DNA of 64,000 bases from HXMU1420-13 sp024742815 (lineage in GTDB: Bacteria; Bacteroidota; Rhodothermia; Balneolales; Balneolaceae). A program made the translations under genes and the position numbers. Below the pieces are notes generated by a model that saw nothing but the letters and a program-made list of their open reading frames with translations, was not told the origin of the DNA and did no database searches. This document shows, in pieces, positions 53,533-62,491 of the stretch; the first letter of the stretch is position 1; each line of letters begins with the position of its first letter. The DNA lies in assembly GCA_024742815.1 (NCBI GenBank), contig JANSXX010000005.1:124001-188000 (forward strand). The letters are read 5' to 3'.

Positions 53533-53576
53533 TATTCTTGTAAGGCGTTTAGTACATTCGGCAAAAAGGTGTTGAT

Positions 53577-54065
53577 ATGGTACAAAAATTCGCCTTTACA
53601 CTACTTTTAGCAATTGTCGCTTTACAGTTTTTTCAGATTGATAAAACCAATCCTGTAACAGATCCGGCTTTGGATTTCATGAACATCACAAATCCGCCCG
53701 ATGAAATTGCGACTATCTTAAAAACGGCCTGTTACGATTGCCATTCCTACAACACCAGATACCCGTGGTATACAAACATTCAACCTGTAGCTTGGTGGAT
53801 TAAAGATCACATTGATCACGGTAGAGGTGAACTCAATTTTTCTGAGTTCGGAAATTATACCGAAGGTCGCGCAGATCATAAATTAGAAGAAGCCGCTGAG
53901 TATACCCTGAATGAAGAAATGCCTCTTCCCTCCTATACATGGGGACATTCAGATGCTCGTTTAACAGATCAAGAGCGTACATTTCTTGCCGATTGGTTTG
54001 AAGAGCAACGGGCAATTCTCTTTTCGGATTCAAACTCCGTTTTGGATTCAACTTCCGGCAAATAA
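53577..54065 (+). CDS. Haem-binding domain protein (DUF-type, CxxCH)
   Basis: This 162-aa protein has an N-terminal signal or anchor (KFAFTLLLAIVALQFF) and one c-type haem site CYDCH (near residue 57) followed by SYNTRYPWYTNIQPVAWWIKDHI. This is the haem-binding domain (PF14376-like) family, typical of Bacteroidota. It is exported. Role unknown. Confidence 0.82.
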   Translation: MVQKFAFTLLLAIVALQFFQIDKTNPVTDPALDFMNITNPPDEIATILKTACYDCHSYNTRYPWYTNIQPVAWWIKDHIDHGRGELNFSEFGNYTEGRADHKLEEAAEYTLNEEMPLPSYTWGHSDARLTDQERTFLADWFEEQRAILFSDSNSVLDSTSGK

Positions 54066-54066
54066 G

Positions 54067-54630
54067 ATGAAGCATTTGCTTCTGGAAATAAAGAAATGCA
54101 CAATTTGCGCACCTGAACTACCATTTGGTGCTAACCCGGTAGTTCAAGCTTCCACAAATTCTAAAATCTGTATTATTGGTCAAGCTCCCGGGAAAAAAGT
54201 GCATGAATCTGGAATTGCATGGGATGATCCGAGTGGAAATCGACTTAGAAGCTGGTTAAATGTTACCAACGATGAGTTTTATGATCCTCAACTATTTGCA
54301 TTGGTCCCGATGGGTTTCTGTTATCCGGGAAAAGGTAAATCGGGTGACAATCCACCGCGACCAGAATGCGCACCAACTTGGCATCCAGCTGTACTACAGG
54401 CAATGCCAAATCTATCCTTCATTCTTTTAGTTGGAAGTTATTCTCAATCGTACTATCTGGATGATAATCTTACCTTAACGGAAAGAGTTAAAACCTTCGA
54501 GAATTGCCCAACTCCCTATTTTCCATTGCCTCATCCATCCCCACGAAACAATATTTGGCTAAGGAAAAATGCCTGGTTTGAACAAGATGTTCTTCCGGCA
54601 TTACGCTCCAAAATCGAGCAGTTAAAATAA
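54067..54630 (+). CDS. Uracil-DNA glycosylase family protein
   Basis: I start at ATG 54067 (187 aa), one base after the previous stop; a longer frame starts inside that gene. The family features are CTICAPELPFG, IIGQAPGKKVHESGIAWDDPSGNRLRSWL, YPGKGKSGDNPPRPECAPTWH and a catalytic-type PLPHPSPRNNIW. It belongs to the small UDG-like proteins common in proteobacteria and Bacteroidota. Repair function is presumed from the fold. Confidence 0.82.
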   Translation: MKHLLLEIKKCTICAPELPFGANPVVQASTNSKICIIGQAPGKKVHESGIAWDDPSGNRLRSWLNVTNDEFYDPQLFALVPMGFCYPGKGKSGDNPPRPECAPTWHPAVLQAMPNLSFILLVGSYSQSYYLDDNLTLTERVKTFENCPTPYFPLPHPSPRNNIWLRKNAWFEQDVLPALRSKIEQLK

Positions 54631-54658
54631 ATTCCCTCATCGAATTAGGGGTTATTGG

Positions 54659-54733
54659 GCAGATGCGTGTATTACTGTAAATACGGATTGTGGCTTACAT
54701 TCTGATCCTGAATTACAATCACAATCTGCTTTA
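54659..54733. ncRNA. Possible structured RNA upstream of tandem terminators
   Basis: GCAGAT (54659) pairs with ATCTGC (54726-), and GATTGTG pairs with CACAATC, so alternative stems overlap in the region. A strong terminator follows at 54734. No ORF is visible. It could be a small transcript or the leader of the hydrolase gene. Support is structural inspection only. Confidence 0.25.
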
Positions 54734-54789
54734 GAACATCGGGGAGAATTGCACCGACCAAGCATCAACCACCCCGATGTTCCTTTTTT
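54734..54789 (+). terminator. Rho-independent terminator
   Basis: GAACATCGGGG (54734-54744) and CCCCGATGTTC (54772-54782) form a perfect 11-bp stem with a 27-nt loop, followed by a T run (54784-54789). The loop is unusually long. It would end the UDG transcript or a small RNA. Confidence 0.7.
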
Positions 54790-54826
54790 AATAAATCTTT
54801 TTCAGAGACCAACAAACCCGAGATGT

Positions 54827-54858
54827 AAAAGGTATGTTTTGAGCGACATACCTTTTTT
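54827..54858 (+). terminator. Rho-independent terminator, second
   Basis: AAAAGGTATGT (54827-54837) pairs with ACATACCTTTT (54846-54856), then TT. It is an 11-bp stem with an 8-nt loop and U tract. It stands only 37 nt beyond the previous terminator and 65 nt before the hydrolase start. Confidence 0.7.
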
Positions 54859-54922
54859 ATTTAATAGCTAAAATTAGATAACTTGTTGAAAACAAATCGG
54901 CTATTTGAGCAGTACATACTAG

Positions 54923-55951
54923 TTGGTAAAAATTTTGGACAATATTACATCGATATCAGGGAAGCGCTTCTTTAATCCATTAAATATCAAAAAACGATTT
55001 CTTCTGCTATTTGCATTTATTAGCATGCTTCTTGTGACTAGTTATTCGGGTTCACACGCACAATCTTTTGATGTAACTCGCACTAACATAACATTTGATA
55101 ACGGGCGATTCACCTTACATGGCGAACTCGTGATTCCGGATACCGCTCAAAATGCACCTGTTTTAATTTTTCTAGTAGGCTCCGGAGCAAACTCCTCTCA
55201 TCGTACTCTTTACAAAGACTTTGTTGAACAAAACCTGGAGCAGTTATTTTTAGAAGAAGGTTTTGCTCTATTGTATTTCGATAAGCGTGGAGTCGGGCGA
55301 TCGCAAGGTGCCTGGCAACGAACGAACTTGTATGAACGCGCAGCAGATGCCAAAGCTGCCATTGACTTTCTAAAAACTCAGGGAAGAATCGACACAGACA
55401 GAATTGGAATTGTTGGGCATAGTCAGGGCGGTTGGGTAGCACAGATTATGGCCGATCGCTACAAAGATGAATTTAAGGTGATGGCATCGCTTGCCGCGCC
55501 TACCTTCGATATGCAGCTAAAACTTACCAATGAATATTACAGCGACAATCTATGCGAAGGAATGCCTGATAACGAAGCATTTGATAAAGCCGGGAAAAAA
55601 GCCATTTCTGATATAAATTGGGTTTCATGGTTTCCGGTAAAAAAAGAATGGCGACAGCTACGCGAGCTCAGGTTTTTTGATCCTGCTCCACATCTTCAGG
55701 AAATTGAAATGCCTGCTTTCTTCGCATTTGCCGAAAACGATGCCGATGTCTACCCGGGTTGGGCAATTGGGGTTTTAAACGAAACATTTCAGCATTCTGT
55801 GCCTCAGCATTTTAGTCTTCAGATAATTCCGGGTGCAAATCACGATTTAAAAATGACTGAAATGTGTGCAAGTCCGCAAGAAATTGCAGAAGCGCCTTAC
55901 TCTTCGTTTTTTAAGCAAGTGTTTAAAAATTGGATGTTGAATAATCTCTGA
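54923..55951 (+). CDS. Exported alpha/beta hydrolase
   Basis: This 342-aa protein (TTG start at 54923, just after an in-frame stop) has a hydrophobic signal region (FLLLFAFISMLLVTSYSGSHAQS, about residues 26-49). The nucleophile elbow is GHSQGG, with YFDKRGVGRSQG upstream and a GANHD C-terminal His. It resembles family S9/CocE-like esterases. The start is uncertain: only non-ATG codons are available before the signal. It may act on esters in the periplasm. Confidence 0.75.
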   Translation: MVKILDNITSISGKRFFNPLNIKKRFLLLFAFISMLLVTSYSGSHAQSFDVTRTNITFDNGRFTLHGELVIPDTAQNAPVLIFLVGSGANSSHRTLYKDFVEQNLEQLFLEEGFALLYFDKRGVGRSQGAWQRTNLYERAADAKAAIDFLKTQGRIDTDRIGIVGHSQGGWVAQIMADRYKDEFKVMASLAAPTFDMQLKLTNEYYSDNLCEGMPDNEAFDKAGKKAISDINWVSWFPVKKEWRQLRELRFFDPAPHLQEIEMPAFFAFAENDADVYPGWAIGVLNETFQHSVPQHFSLQIIPGANHDLKMTEMCASPQEIAEAPYSSFFKQVFKNWMLNNL

Positions 55952-55979
55952 TTACCCAAAGCCTTTAAAAGGAGCGAGT

Positions 55980-56687
55980 ATGACTTTTAATGAAATCATG
56001 GCTTATTTGGAAGAAAAAGGCAACGATCAAACCAAAAAGGTTCTTATGAAGCATGGTGCTAGAGAACCGTTTTTCGGGGTAAAAGTTGGGGATTTAAAAC
56101 CTATCCAAAACAAGATTAAAAAAGATCATGAGTTGTCGCTCAAGCTCTATGAGACGGGTAACTCGGACGCAATGTATCTGGCCGGACTTATTGCTGATGA
56201 GCAGCAAATCACCAAAGAAGAGCTACAAGAATGGGTGGAGCAAGCCTATTGGTACATGATTAGTGAATATACCGTTGCGTGGGTTGCCGCCGAAAGCCGA
56301 TTTGGTTGGGAGTTGGCCGGTGAGTGGATTGAATCAGAAAAAGAAATGATTGCCGCTGCCGGTTGGAGCACCTACACGAGTTTACTTTCTATCACTTCTG
56401 ATGATGACATTGATATACCACTCATTGAGTTACTGATGAAAAGAGCCGCTGATCATGTTCATGACGATGAAAGCAGAGTAAGTTACACCATGAATGGATT
56501 TATTTTAGGCGCCGGTGCTTTTGTGGAATCACTTACCGAAAAAGCAATGAAATTGGGTGAAGAAATCGGAAAAGTGACAGTATATATGGGAGAAACAAAT
56601 TGCAAAGTCCCAGAGATTGTTCCGTATCTAAACAAAATGAAAACTAAAGGCTACATCGGCAAAAAGAAAAAAATGGCACGGTGTTAA
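55980..56687 (+). CDS. DNA alkylation repair protein (AlkD-like)
   Basis: This 235-aa all-helical protein starts MTFNEIMAYLEEKGNDQTKKVLMKHGAREPFFGVKVGDLKPIQNKIKK, typical of the DNA alkylation repair (AlkD/HEAT-like) family. Aromatic residues in YWYMISEYTVAWVAAESRFGWEL line the AlkD-like groove. It likely removes alkylated bases. It is 28 bp after the hydrolase gene. Confidence 0.78.
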   Translation: MTFNEIMAYLEEKGNDQTKKVLMKHGAREPFFGVKVGDLKPIQNKIKKDHELSLKLYETGNSDAMYLAGLIADEQQITKEELQEWVEQAYWYMISEYTVAWVAAESRFGWELAGEWIESEKEMIAAAGWSTYTSLLSITSDDDIDIPLIELLMKRAADHVHDDESRVSYTMNGFILGAGAFVESLTEKAMKLGEEIGKVTVYMGETNCKVPEIVPYLNKMKTKGYIGKKKKMARC

Positions 56688-56734
56688 ACTCTAAGCTCAC
56701 CGGGATATATTTAAACCACAGATAAAAGAAGTCA

Positions 56735-57463
56735 ATGAATTTTAATGTAAATATAATGGGATTTGGCCTGAGTCTATTGCTCATGTCACTACTTTTTGCT
56801 TGTGCTCCATATCCAAGTTCATATATGGCTAGTTCTTCTTATAGCGCCAGTCAAGACGAAACGTTGGCCGAATCGCTCTTCAATTCCGATAATTCGGTAT
56901 TGGATAAAGAAGCAGTTAATCAAATTTTAGCACATGAAATTGAATATGTGGAAGGTGCGAATATTGCGGTTCTGAAATTTCCTGATAATTACTCGAATCC
57001 ATACCGCAATTACTTAAGCGAAACCTATATAAAGAATACACAGTCGTATTTAGATACGGTTTCTTCGGTACTATCGAGAACAGAATTCTTTGAAAAGGTG
57101 GTATTGCTGCCAAACCTACTTACTCCAAGCCAACCGAGTATTCCGCTAATAAGGGAAGCTGCTGTTCGCCTTCAAGCAGAGTACATATTGGTCTATAAAA
57201 TCAACAGTAACATCTACAGTAAATACCGAGCATTTAGACCCAATGAGTTTAAGGCCTTCGCAACCATAGAAATGGTGTTGATTCATACTCGAACCGGTAT
57301 TATTCCATATACCCATATTGAAACACAGGAAGCGCAAAGGAGAAAAACGCCTAGTGATTTAGACGATTCTGAAGCAATTTCAAAAACGATTCAACAAGCA
57401 ACTTTACTATCTCTGGAGTATGCTACTCAAGATTTAGTAAAATTTTTGAATTCGAATTTTTAG
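56735..57463 (+). CDS. Lipoprotein of unknown function
   Basis: This 242-aa protein has a lipobox LLFAC with Cys23. The mature part (PDNYSNPYRNYLSETY, then AAVRLQAEYILVYKINSNIYSKYRAF and AFATIEMVLIHTRTGIIPYTHIETQEA) resembles envelope proteins that assemble around CsgG-like domains, but I cannot assign it. It lies 9 bp before the CDP-alcohol transferase gene. Confidence 0.5.
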   Translation: MNFNVNIMGFGLSLLLMSLLFACAPYPSSYMASSSYSASQDETLAESLFNSDNSVLDKEAVNQILAHEIEYVEGANIAVLKFPDNYSNPYRNYLSETYIKNTQSYLDTVSSVLSRTEFFEKVVLLPNLLTPSQPSIPLIREAAVRLQAEYILVYKINSNIYSKYRAFRPNEFKAFATIEMVLIHTRTGIIPYTHIETQEAQRRKTPSDLDDSEAISKTIQQATLLSLEYATQDLVKFLNSNF

Positions 57464-57472
57464 TACCAAGAA

Positions 57473-58078
57473 ATGCCTTCGATCTACGATTTAAAACCTC
57501 GCTTTCAAGAGATGCTATCCCCGTTTTTGAGGATGTTACATTCACTTGGAATTTCAGCTAATCAAATAACAGTTTCATCGATAGTTCTCTCAGCTTTTAT
57601 TGGCCTATCGTTTTGGTTTGCAATTCACTACTCAATGTTATTTTGGGTTGTACCGATCGGTTTGCTATTTCGAATGGCATTAAATGCACTGGATGGAATG
57701 ATGGCCACCACATTTAATCAACAATCGAAAAAGGGTGAAGTACTTAATGAATTTGGAGATGTTGTTTCGGATCTATGCATCTACTTTCCTCTTTTGATCC
57801 ATTTTGAATCTTCAACTTATCTGATCATTCTTTTTCTTTGCCTCTCGATAGTTAATGAATTCGCCGGATTGTTATCGAAAGCAGCCTATGGAAAACGCGC
57901 ATACGATGGACCAATGGGTAAAAGTGACCGCGCTTTCGTAATCAGCTGCCTATCTATATTTCTGTATTATCAATTTTTGGTTGTAGAGTATCAGACTTAT
58001 TTATTTTCTGTGATCAATCTTCTATTAATAGTTAGTACCGTTAATCGATTAAATGCTAACCGCAAATCACATGGATAA
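57473..58078 (+). CDS. ynbA: CDP-alcohol phosphatidyltransferase, YnbA-like
   Basis: This 201-aa membrane enzyme has the CDP-OH-P motif D74-G75, A78, G88, D96 and D100 (NALDGMMATTFNQQSKKGEVLNEFGDVVSD). N92 replaces the usual Asp, as in E. coli YnbA. T79 replaces the consensus Arg, which I do not recall in YnbA. YnbA-type enzymes attach an alcohol to a CDP-diacylglycerol lipid. It overlaps the CdsA-like gene, forming a three-gene lipid operon. Confidence 0.82.
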   Translation: MPSIYDLKPRFQEMLSPFLRMLHSLGISANQITVSSIVLSAFIGLSFWFAIHYSMLFWVVPIGLLFRMALNALDGMMATTFNQQSKKGEVLNEFGDVVSDLCIYFPLLIHFESSTYLIILFLCLSIVNEFAGLLSKAAYGKRAYDGPMGKSDRAFVISCLSIFLYYQFLVVEYQTYLFSVINLLLIVSTVNRLNANRKSHG

Positions 58079-59024
58079 TATTTTTAACATGCGATCATTT
58101 ACGTCGAACGACATCCATGTGGTGATCGCACTTATTTTTGGATTACTAATTACAGCTTCACTCGCTTTTTTTATCGCCGGCAAAGTAAAGCCAGAAGCTA
58201 ATCTCGGTGAATTAAAAGCCCGAACTAAGTCTTGGTGGGTAATGAGTGTTGTGTTCTTGTTAGCCACAATGTTTATCAATGAGATTTCTTATATCGCTAT
58301 TGCATTCCTCTCATTTGTAGCATTTAGAGAACTGTACTCAATATTAGATTTCAGAAATTCGGATAGAAATGCGGTGTTTTGGGCGTACTTGTCAATTCCG
58401 ATTCAATATTATTTAGCGTACATAGGTTGGTATGGTGCATTTATCATATTCATCCCTGTTGTTCTGTTTTTGATTCTACCCTTGCGCCTCGTATTACGTG
58501 GCGACACTAAGGGGATCATAAAATCGATGGCAACGTTACACTGGGCAATCATGCTTTCTGTGTTTGGGATTAGCCACATGGCTTATTTTTTGTCCTTACC
58601 TGAACTTGACGGATTTGAAGCCGGAGGAAGAGGTTTGCTACTTTTTGTAGTGTTTTTAACTGAGATTAATGATGTTCTTCAATTTGCGTTTGGTAAACTT
58701 TTTGGCCGAACTAAGATCATTCCGAGTATAAGTCCCAATAAAACATGGGAAGGATTTATTGGAGGAGTTGTCACAACTACTTTAATTGGTTATTGGCTGA
58801 GTTTCCTTACACCTTTGTCCGGATTTTATGCGCTATTCGTAAGTTTTTTAATCGCTTTTGCAGGCTTTTCTGGAGATATCGTGATTTCTAGCTTAAAGCG
58901 CGACATTGGAATTAAAGATACATCGAATGCAATTCCTGGACATGGTGGAGTCTTAGATCGAATCGACTCTCTTGCCTACACTGCACCCGTATTTTTCCAT
59001 ATGGTTTACTATCTGGCTTATTGA
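58071..59024 (+). CDS. Phosphatidate cytidylyltransferase, CdsA/YnbB-like
   Basis: I use ATG 58071, which overlaps the upstream stop by 8 bp; ATGs at 58053 and 58089 are alternatives. The 317-aa protein has about eight helices, SPNKTWEGFIGG and the CdsA signature SLKRDIGIKDTSNAIPGHGGVLDRIDS. It makes CDP-diacylglycerol from phosphatidic acid and CTP. Co-location with a YnbA-like transferase mirrors E. coli ynbA-ynbB. Confidence 0.9.
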   Translation: MDNIFNMRSFTSNDIHVVIALIFGLLITASLAFFIAGKVKPEANLGELKARTKSWWVMSVVFLLATMFINEISYIAIAFLSFVAFRELYSILDFRNSDRNAVFWAYLSIPIQYYLAYIGWYGAFIIFIPVVLFLILPLRLVLRGDTKGIIKSMATLHWAIMLSVFGISHMAYFLSLPELDGFEAGGRGLLLFVVFLTEINDVLQFAFGKLFGRTKIIPSISPNKTWEGFIGGVVTTTLIGYWLSFLTPLSGFYALFVSFLIAFAGFSGDIVISSLKRDIGIKDTSNAIPGHGGVLDRIDSLAYTAPVFFHMVYYLAY

Positions 59025-59656
59025 TGCATAAGTTATTATTACAGTTTATTTGGTGCTTTTGCGTTCGATGGTTTCTTCGAATAATTGTAGGCGTACGATT
59101 CGAAAATAGGAAAGCTTTAAAAAAAGAAAATCAGTTTATAATCCTCGCAAATCACAACAGCCATTTAGATACAGCGAGCATTTTAGCTTCGCTTCCGTCT
59201 GAAATTATCCACAAAGTAAAACCCGTTGCAGCCGGCGACTATTTTGGCCGGAACAAACTATCCTCAATTTTTAGCTCCATCTTTTTAAACACATTGCTTA
59301 TCAAGCGAACTGTTGATTCTAAGAATGACGCAGCTTCTCCAATTAATCAAATGATAAAAGCCATTGATGAAGGCAACTCTCTCATTTTATTTCCCGAAGG
59401 CACCCGTGGAAAACCCGAAGAATTACAACCCTTTAAACGTGGAATTGCTTTAGTACTCGCAAAACGATCCCATGTAAAATACATTCCTACATTTATGACT
59501 GGCATGGGCAAATCACTACCAAAAGGTGAAAAAGTACTTGTGCCATACAATTGTGTACTCACTTATGGCGAGCCCACTTCTATAGTTGAAACCGATAGTA
59601 AAATGATAATTAAAGAAATTGAAGCTGAGATTCTAAAACTCAGAAAACTGAATTAG
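59024..59656 (+). CDS. plsC: 1-acyl-glycerol-3-phosphate acyltransferase, PlsC-like
   Basis: This 210-aa protein starts at ATG 59024, sharing one base with the CdsA stop (TGATG). It has NHNSHLD (H44-D49, the HX4D motif) and FPEGTRG. An N-terminal helix (LLLQFIWCFCVRWFL) anchors it. It makes phosphatidic acid, the CdsA substrate. A second lipid-biosynthesis route seems coded here. Confidence 0.85.
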   Translation: MHKLLLQFIWCFCVRWFLRIIVGVRFENRKALKKENQFIILANHNSHLDTASILASLPSEIIHKVKPVAAGDYFGRNKLSSIFSSIFLNTLLIKRTVDSKNDAASPINQMIKAIDEGNSLILFPEGTRGKPEELQPFKRGIALVLAKRSHVKYIPTFMTGMGKSLPKGEKVLVPYNCVLTYGEPTSIVETDSKMIIKEIEAEILKLRKLN

Positions 59657-61677
59657 AACCAACGCATTCGCTCAATCACATCGCCTTGGGTGATTCGGTC
59701 TACAACATCCATACCTTCTACCACTTCGCCAATCACTGTATATCGACCATTTAAATGTGGATGCCATTGGTGCATTACAAAAAACTGACTGCCTTCTGTA
59801 TCTAAGCCGGAACTTGCTATTCCCACTACGCCGCGATTGTACATACTTTCACTACCCTCAGTAGGAACCACAAAATCCGGTCCGCCCATGCCATTTCCGG
59901 TGTCTACATCACCACCTTGGGCTACAAAATTGGGAATTACTCTATGAAATGGAGTTCCATTGTACGCTCGTTCATTAATTAATTCATCCATTCCAGCTAT
60001 GGTGACAGGCGCTTTTGTAACCTCTAGTTTCATAATAAAATCACCTTTTGCGGTTTCGATCACAACGAATGGATTAGCAGTGATTTTAGCAACTCGATTC
60101 CAGTCCGGTTGTCTGAAATCTTTTGTTATTGTTGATGGTTTATCTACCTCCCAGCCAATTTCAACCAATGTATTGTTAAGCGCCGTATTTCCTTCACTTG
60201 CTAATTCCTGGATAAAACCTTGTGATTCATCCTTAAATCGATCATAAAGTAATCTTGCATACGCTTGATATAGTTCAACATCTTCAGGGAGTGAAAATGC
60301 TCGTAAATGTTGCTCCAACTCCGGATAATTCTCTCTCGGTAGTAGCAAAGAATCTTCCATTAATCCGCCCATTACAAATGCAATGCTACGGTCTTCTTTT
60401 TCAAAAGCACCATCGACTAAGTCTTTTACTTCTTCTGATAAAGCTGTTTTCTCCTCATCTTCCAAATCACCCCACCAACTACTCAATCCTGCTGCTGCCT
60501 GAAATTGTAATAAATACTCTTCTCGATTTAAATCATCGGAAAAGGTGTTCATCATCTTGTTAGACTCATAAATCTTATCCAAAATCTGATACTTCAAGCT
60601 TTGCAGGAAAGGTGCTCCATCTGCCACGGCAAGCATTTCGTTTCGATATTCTCCCGGATTCAGAATGGTGTTAAATGCCTCCATTCGAGCCAATGGGTCC
60701 CGATAATCGACCAATGCAATTTTGTTCATGATATCGCCGAATAACCGCTCAGCTATTTCGGGATGTTGCTGAATGGCCTGCAAAGCGGTTATCTGCACAT
60801 TAGGATTTCTATGATCTAACAGTGCGTTTAACACAATTGGCGTACGTTCTGTAGGCTCATTTCTGGCTATTGCTCTAGCTATTTCAATGGCTAGTTGAAC
60901 ATTCATTCTTTCATATTTTTCCATACTAAATTTTAGAAGAATTTGGTCTAAATGATTCGCTGAAAGAATCCGCACTATACTTTGATTACCTGCTTCACCA
61001 ATCGGATAATAATTCTGCCATACATTTAAAAGGTGGGTTTCTGCTTGCGAAGAGAATGACTTTCTCGCCCGATAATACCCATAAAGATAGGCTTCTGTAT
61101 TTTTTGCAGTTTTGGTGGAAAGCGCCTTGTCGATAAGGATGATTTCTTCTTCTTCCGTTAATTCTATCAGCCTTGAACGACTACCCGTTGCGAAAGCAAG
61201 CTTATAATCAAAAGTTGGTTCTCCAATTGCGTTTTCTGATAGCAACAACTCGAAAGTTTCTCTATTCCCTTGTTCTGCAAACAGAGTTAACAATCCGCTT
61301 CGCAAGTGCGGCATATCATTCCAAAGCGAATGAAAATACTCTAAATGCTTTTCATTTAAATCTTTGAACCAAAGTGATGCCCATGCTGCTTCTGTGTTAG
61401 ATTCCAACACTTTTTGGATCTGCAAATCCAAATCTTCTATTTCTGAATTCATGATTCCGCGCCATGCTAACGTGCTTACTAGCGAATCTGAATGATCTAC
61501 GAATTCTAGTAACGCATCACCATCTCTCGCATAAATGTGCTCATAAACCAGCGGATACTCTTCCGTTAAGACACGCTTAATCTCAGGATCAACAGATGTA
61601 CAAGCCATGCTTAAAAACAAAATAATACAAGCAAGTGCTATATACATATTTTGTACACATTTTTTATTGCAGTTCAT
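59653..61677 (-). CDS. HEAT-repeat lipoprotein with C-terminal cyclophilin domain
   Basis: This is a 674-aa lipoprotein with a lipobox (LSMAC, Cys near residue 26). Residues about 60-520 are helical and HEAT-like (for example LLDHRNPNVQITALQAIQQHPEIAERLF). The last 135 residues are a cyclophilin: FHRVIPNFVAQGGD keeps the catalytic Arg, Phe and Gln, then GSQFFVMHQWHPHLNGRYTVIGEVVEGMDVVDRI. It would act as a peptidyl-prolyl isomerase in the envelope. The domain pair is unusual; single-domain cyclophilins are about 165 aa. Confidence 0.82.
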   Translation of the reverse strand: MNCNKKCVQNMYIALACIILFLSMACTSVDPEIKRVLTEEYPLVYEHIYARDGDALLEFVDHSDSLVSTLAWRGIMNSEIEDLDLQIQKVLESNTEAAWASLWFKDLNEKHLEYFHSLWNDMPHLRSGLLTLFAEQGNRETFELLLSENAIGEPTFDYKLAFATGSRSRLIELTEEEEIILIDKALSTKTAKNTEAYLYGYYRARKSFSSQAETHLLNVWQNYYPIGEAGNQSIVRILSANHLDQILLKFSMEKYERMNVQLAIEIARAIARNEPTERTPIVLNALLDHRNPNVQITALQAIQQHPEIAERLFGDIMNKIALVDYRDPLARMEAFNTILNPGEYRNEMLAVADGAPFLQSLKYQILDKIYESNKMMNTFSDDLNREEYLLQFQAAAGLSSWWGDLEDEEKTALSEEVKDLVDGAFEKEDRSIAFVMGGLMEDSLLLPRENYPELEQHLRAFSLPEDVELYQAYARLLYDRFKDESQGFIQELASEGNTALNNTLVEIGWEVDKPSTITKDFRQPDWNRVAKITANPFVVIETAKGDFIMKLEVTKAPVTIAGMDELINERAYNGTPFHRVIPNFVAQGGDVDTGNGMGGPDFVVPTEGSESMYNRGVVGIASSGLDTEGSQFFVMHQWHPHLNGRYTVIGEVVEGMDVVDRITQGDVIERMRWF

Positions 61678-61727
61678 TTAGATTCTCCTTTACTTACACA
61701 TGTTTTATACATTAAACCACTTTTGCT

Positions 61728-62384
61728 ATGGATAATGCGCATTTAACCAGAAAACAACAGGAATTTTTTAACTACATCATCGACTATAAAAACGAACATG
61801 ATGTATGGCCCACCTATCGAGAAATTGCCGATTATTTTGGTTACAAATCTCCGAATTCTGTTACTCAGAACATACAGGCTTTATTGAAAAAGGGATACCT
61901 CGTTAAGAAAAATGATGAAGAATATGATCTCCCACCTGAAAAGAAAGCAGTATATAGTAACGATGTACAAGAAGAAGGCATACCCGTTCGTGGTTTAATT
62001 GCAGCCGGTTATCTTCAAGAGGCAGTTGAAGCAGACTTGGGGAGCATAACCATGTCTACCCTATTTCCAAATCTTGATAAGCTTTTTGCGCTCCGCGTTT
62101 CAGGCTTCAGTATGAAAGATGCCAATATCTATGACGGTGATTTTGTACTGTTGATGGATACTGAACTAAATAATGGCGAAATAGGAGCGGTTCTTTATAA
62201 TGGTGAAACTACATTAAAACGGATTTTCTGGGATGAAAACGGACTACGCCTTGAAGCCGCAAATGAAGAATATGACGATATTCACGTTGCTCCCGATGTT
62301 TTTGAAGAAGTTCGGATCATCGGAAAGTATATTGGACATGTTAATCGACAGGGTTTTCAAAGAGCCGCCAGCAAAGTAGCTTGA
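61728..62384 (+). CDS. lexA: LexA repressor
   Basis: This 218-aa protein has an N-terminal winged helix (LTRKQQEFFNYI, PTYREIADYFGYKSPNSVTQNIQALLKKGYL). The autocleavage Ala93-Gly94 is in RGLIAAGYLQEA, and the catalytic S128 (SGFSM) and K164 (TTLKRIFW) are both present. It controls the SOS regulon by cleavage after RecA activation. It is divergent from the cyclophilin gene across 50 bp; no certain operator was identified. Confidence 0.95.
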   Translation: MDNAHLTRKQQEFFNYIIDYKNEHDVWPTYREIADYFGYKSPNSVTQNIQALLKKGYLVKKNDEEYDLPPEKKAVYSNDVQEEGIPVRGLIAAGYLQEAVEADLGSITMSTLFPNLDKLFALRVSGFSMKDANIYDGDFVLLMDTELNNGEIGAVLYNGETTLKRIFWDENGLRLEAANEEYDDIHVAPDVFEEVRIIGKYIGHVNRQGFQRAASKVA

Positions 62385-62390
62385 ACACTT

Positions 62391-62425
62391 AGAAATTTTA
62401 ATACGGTTGCACAACTTTACTTTTG
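62391..62425 (+). promoter_or_regulatory. Candidate rplU promoter
   Basis: TACTTTTG (62418-62425) fits the TA-nn-TTTG -7 box, with TTG at 62391 a possible -33 at slightly wide spacing (24 nt between). It is 67 bp before the rplU start. Weak support. Confidence 0.3.
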
Positions 62426-62491
62426 AAATAAATAAATTAGTACCGTATCTTATCAAGCTCTGAAGAAATCGCAAAATTAAGATATTTGATC

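Noticed and set aside
53986..54066. N-terminal extension of the UDG-like protein
   Set aside because: It overlaps the haem-binding gene in another frame; ATG 54067 fits the family.
57164..57300. CsgG-like domain in the lipoprotein
   Set aside because: A few residues are suggestive but there is no clear motif.
61678..61727. LexA operator upstream of lexA
   Set aside because: ACATGTTTTATACA-like sequence is present but I have no trusted consensus for this lineage.
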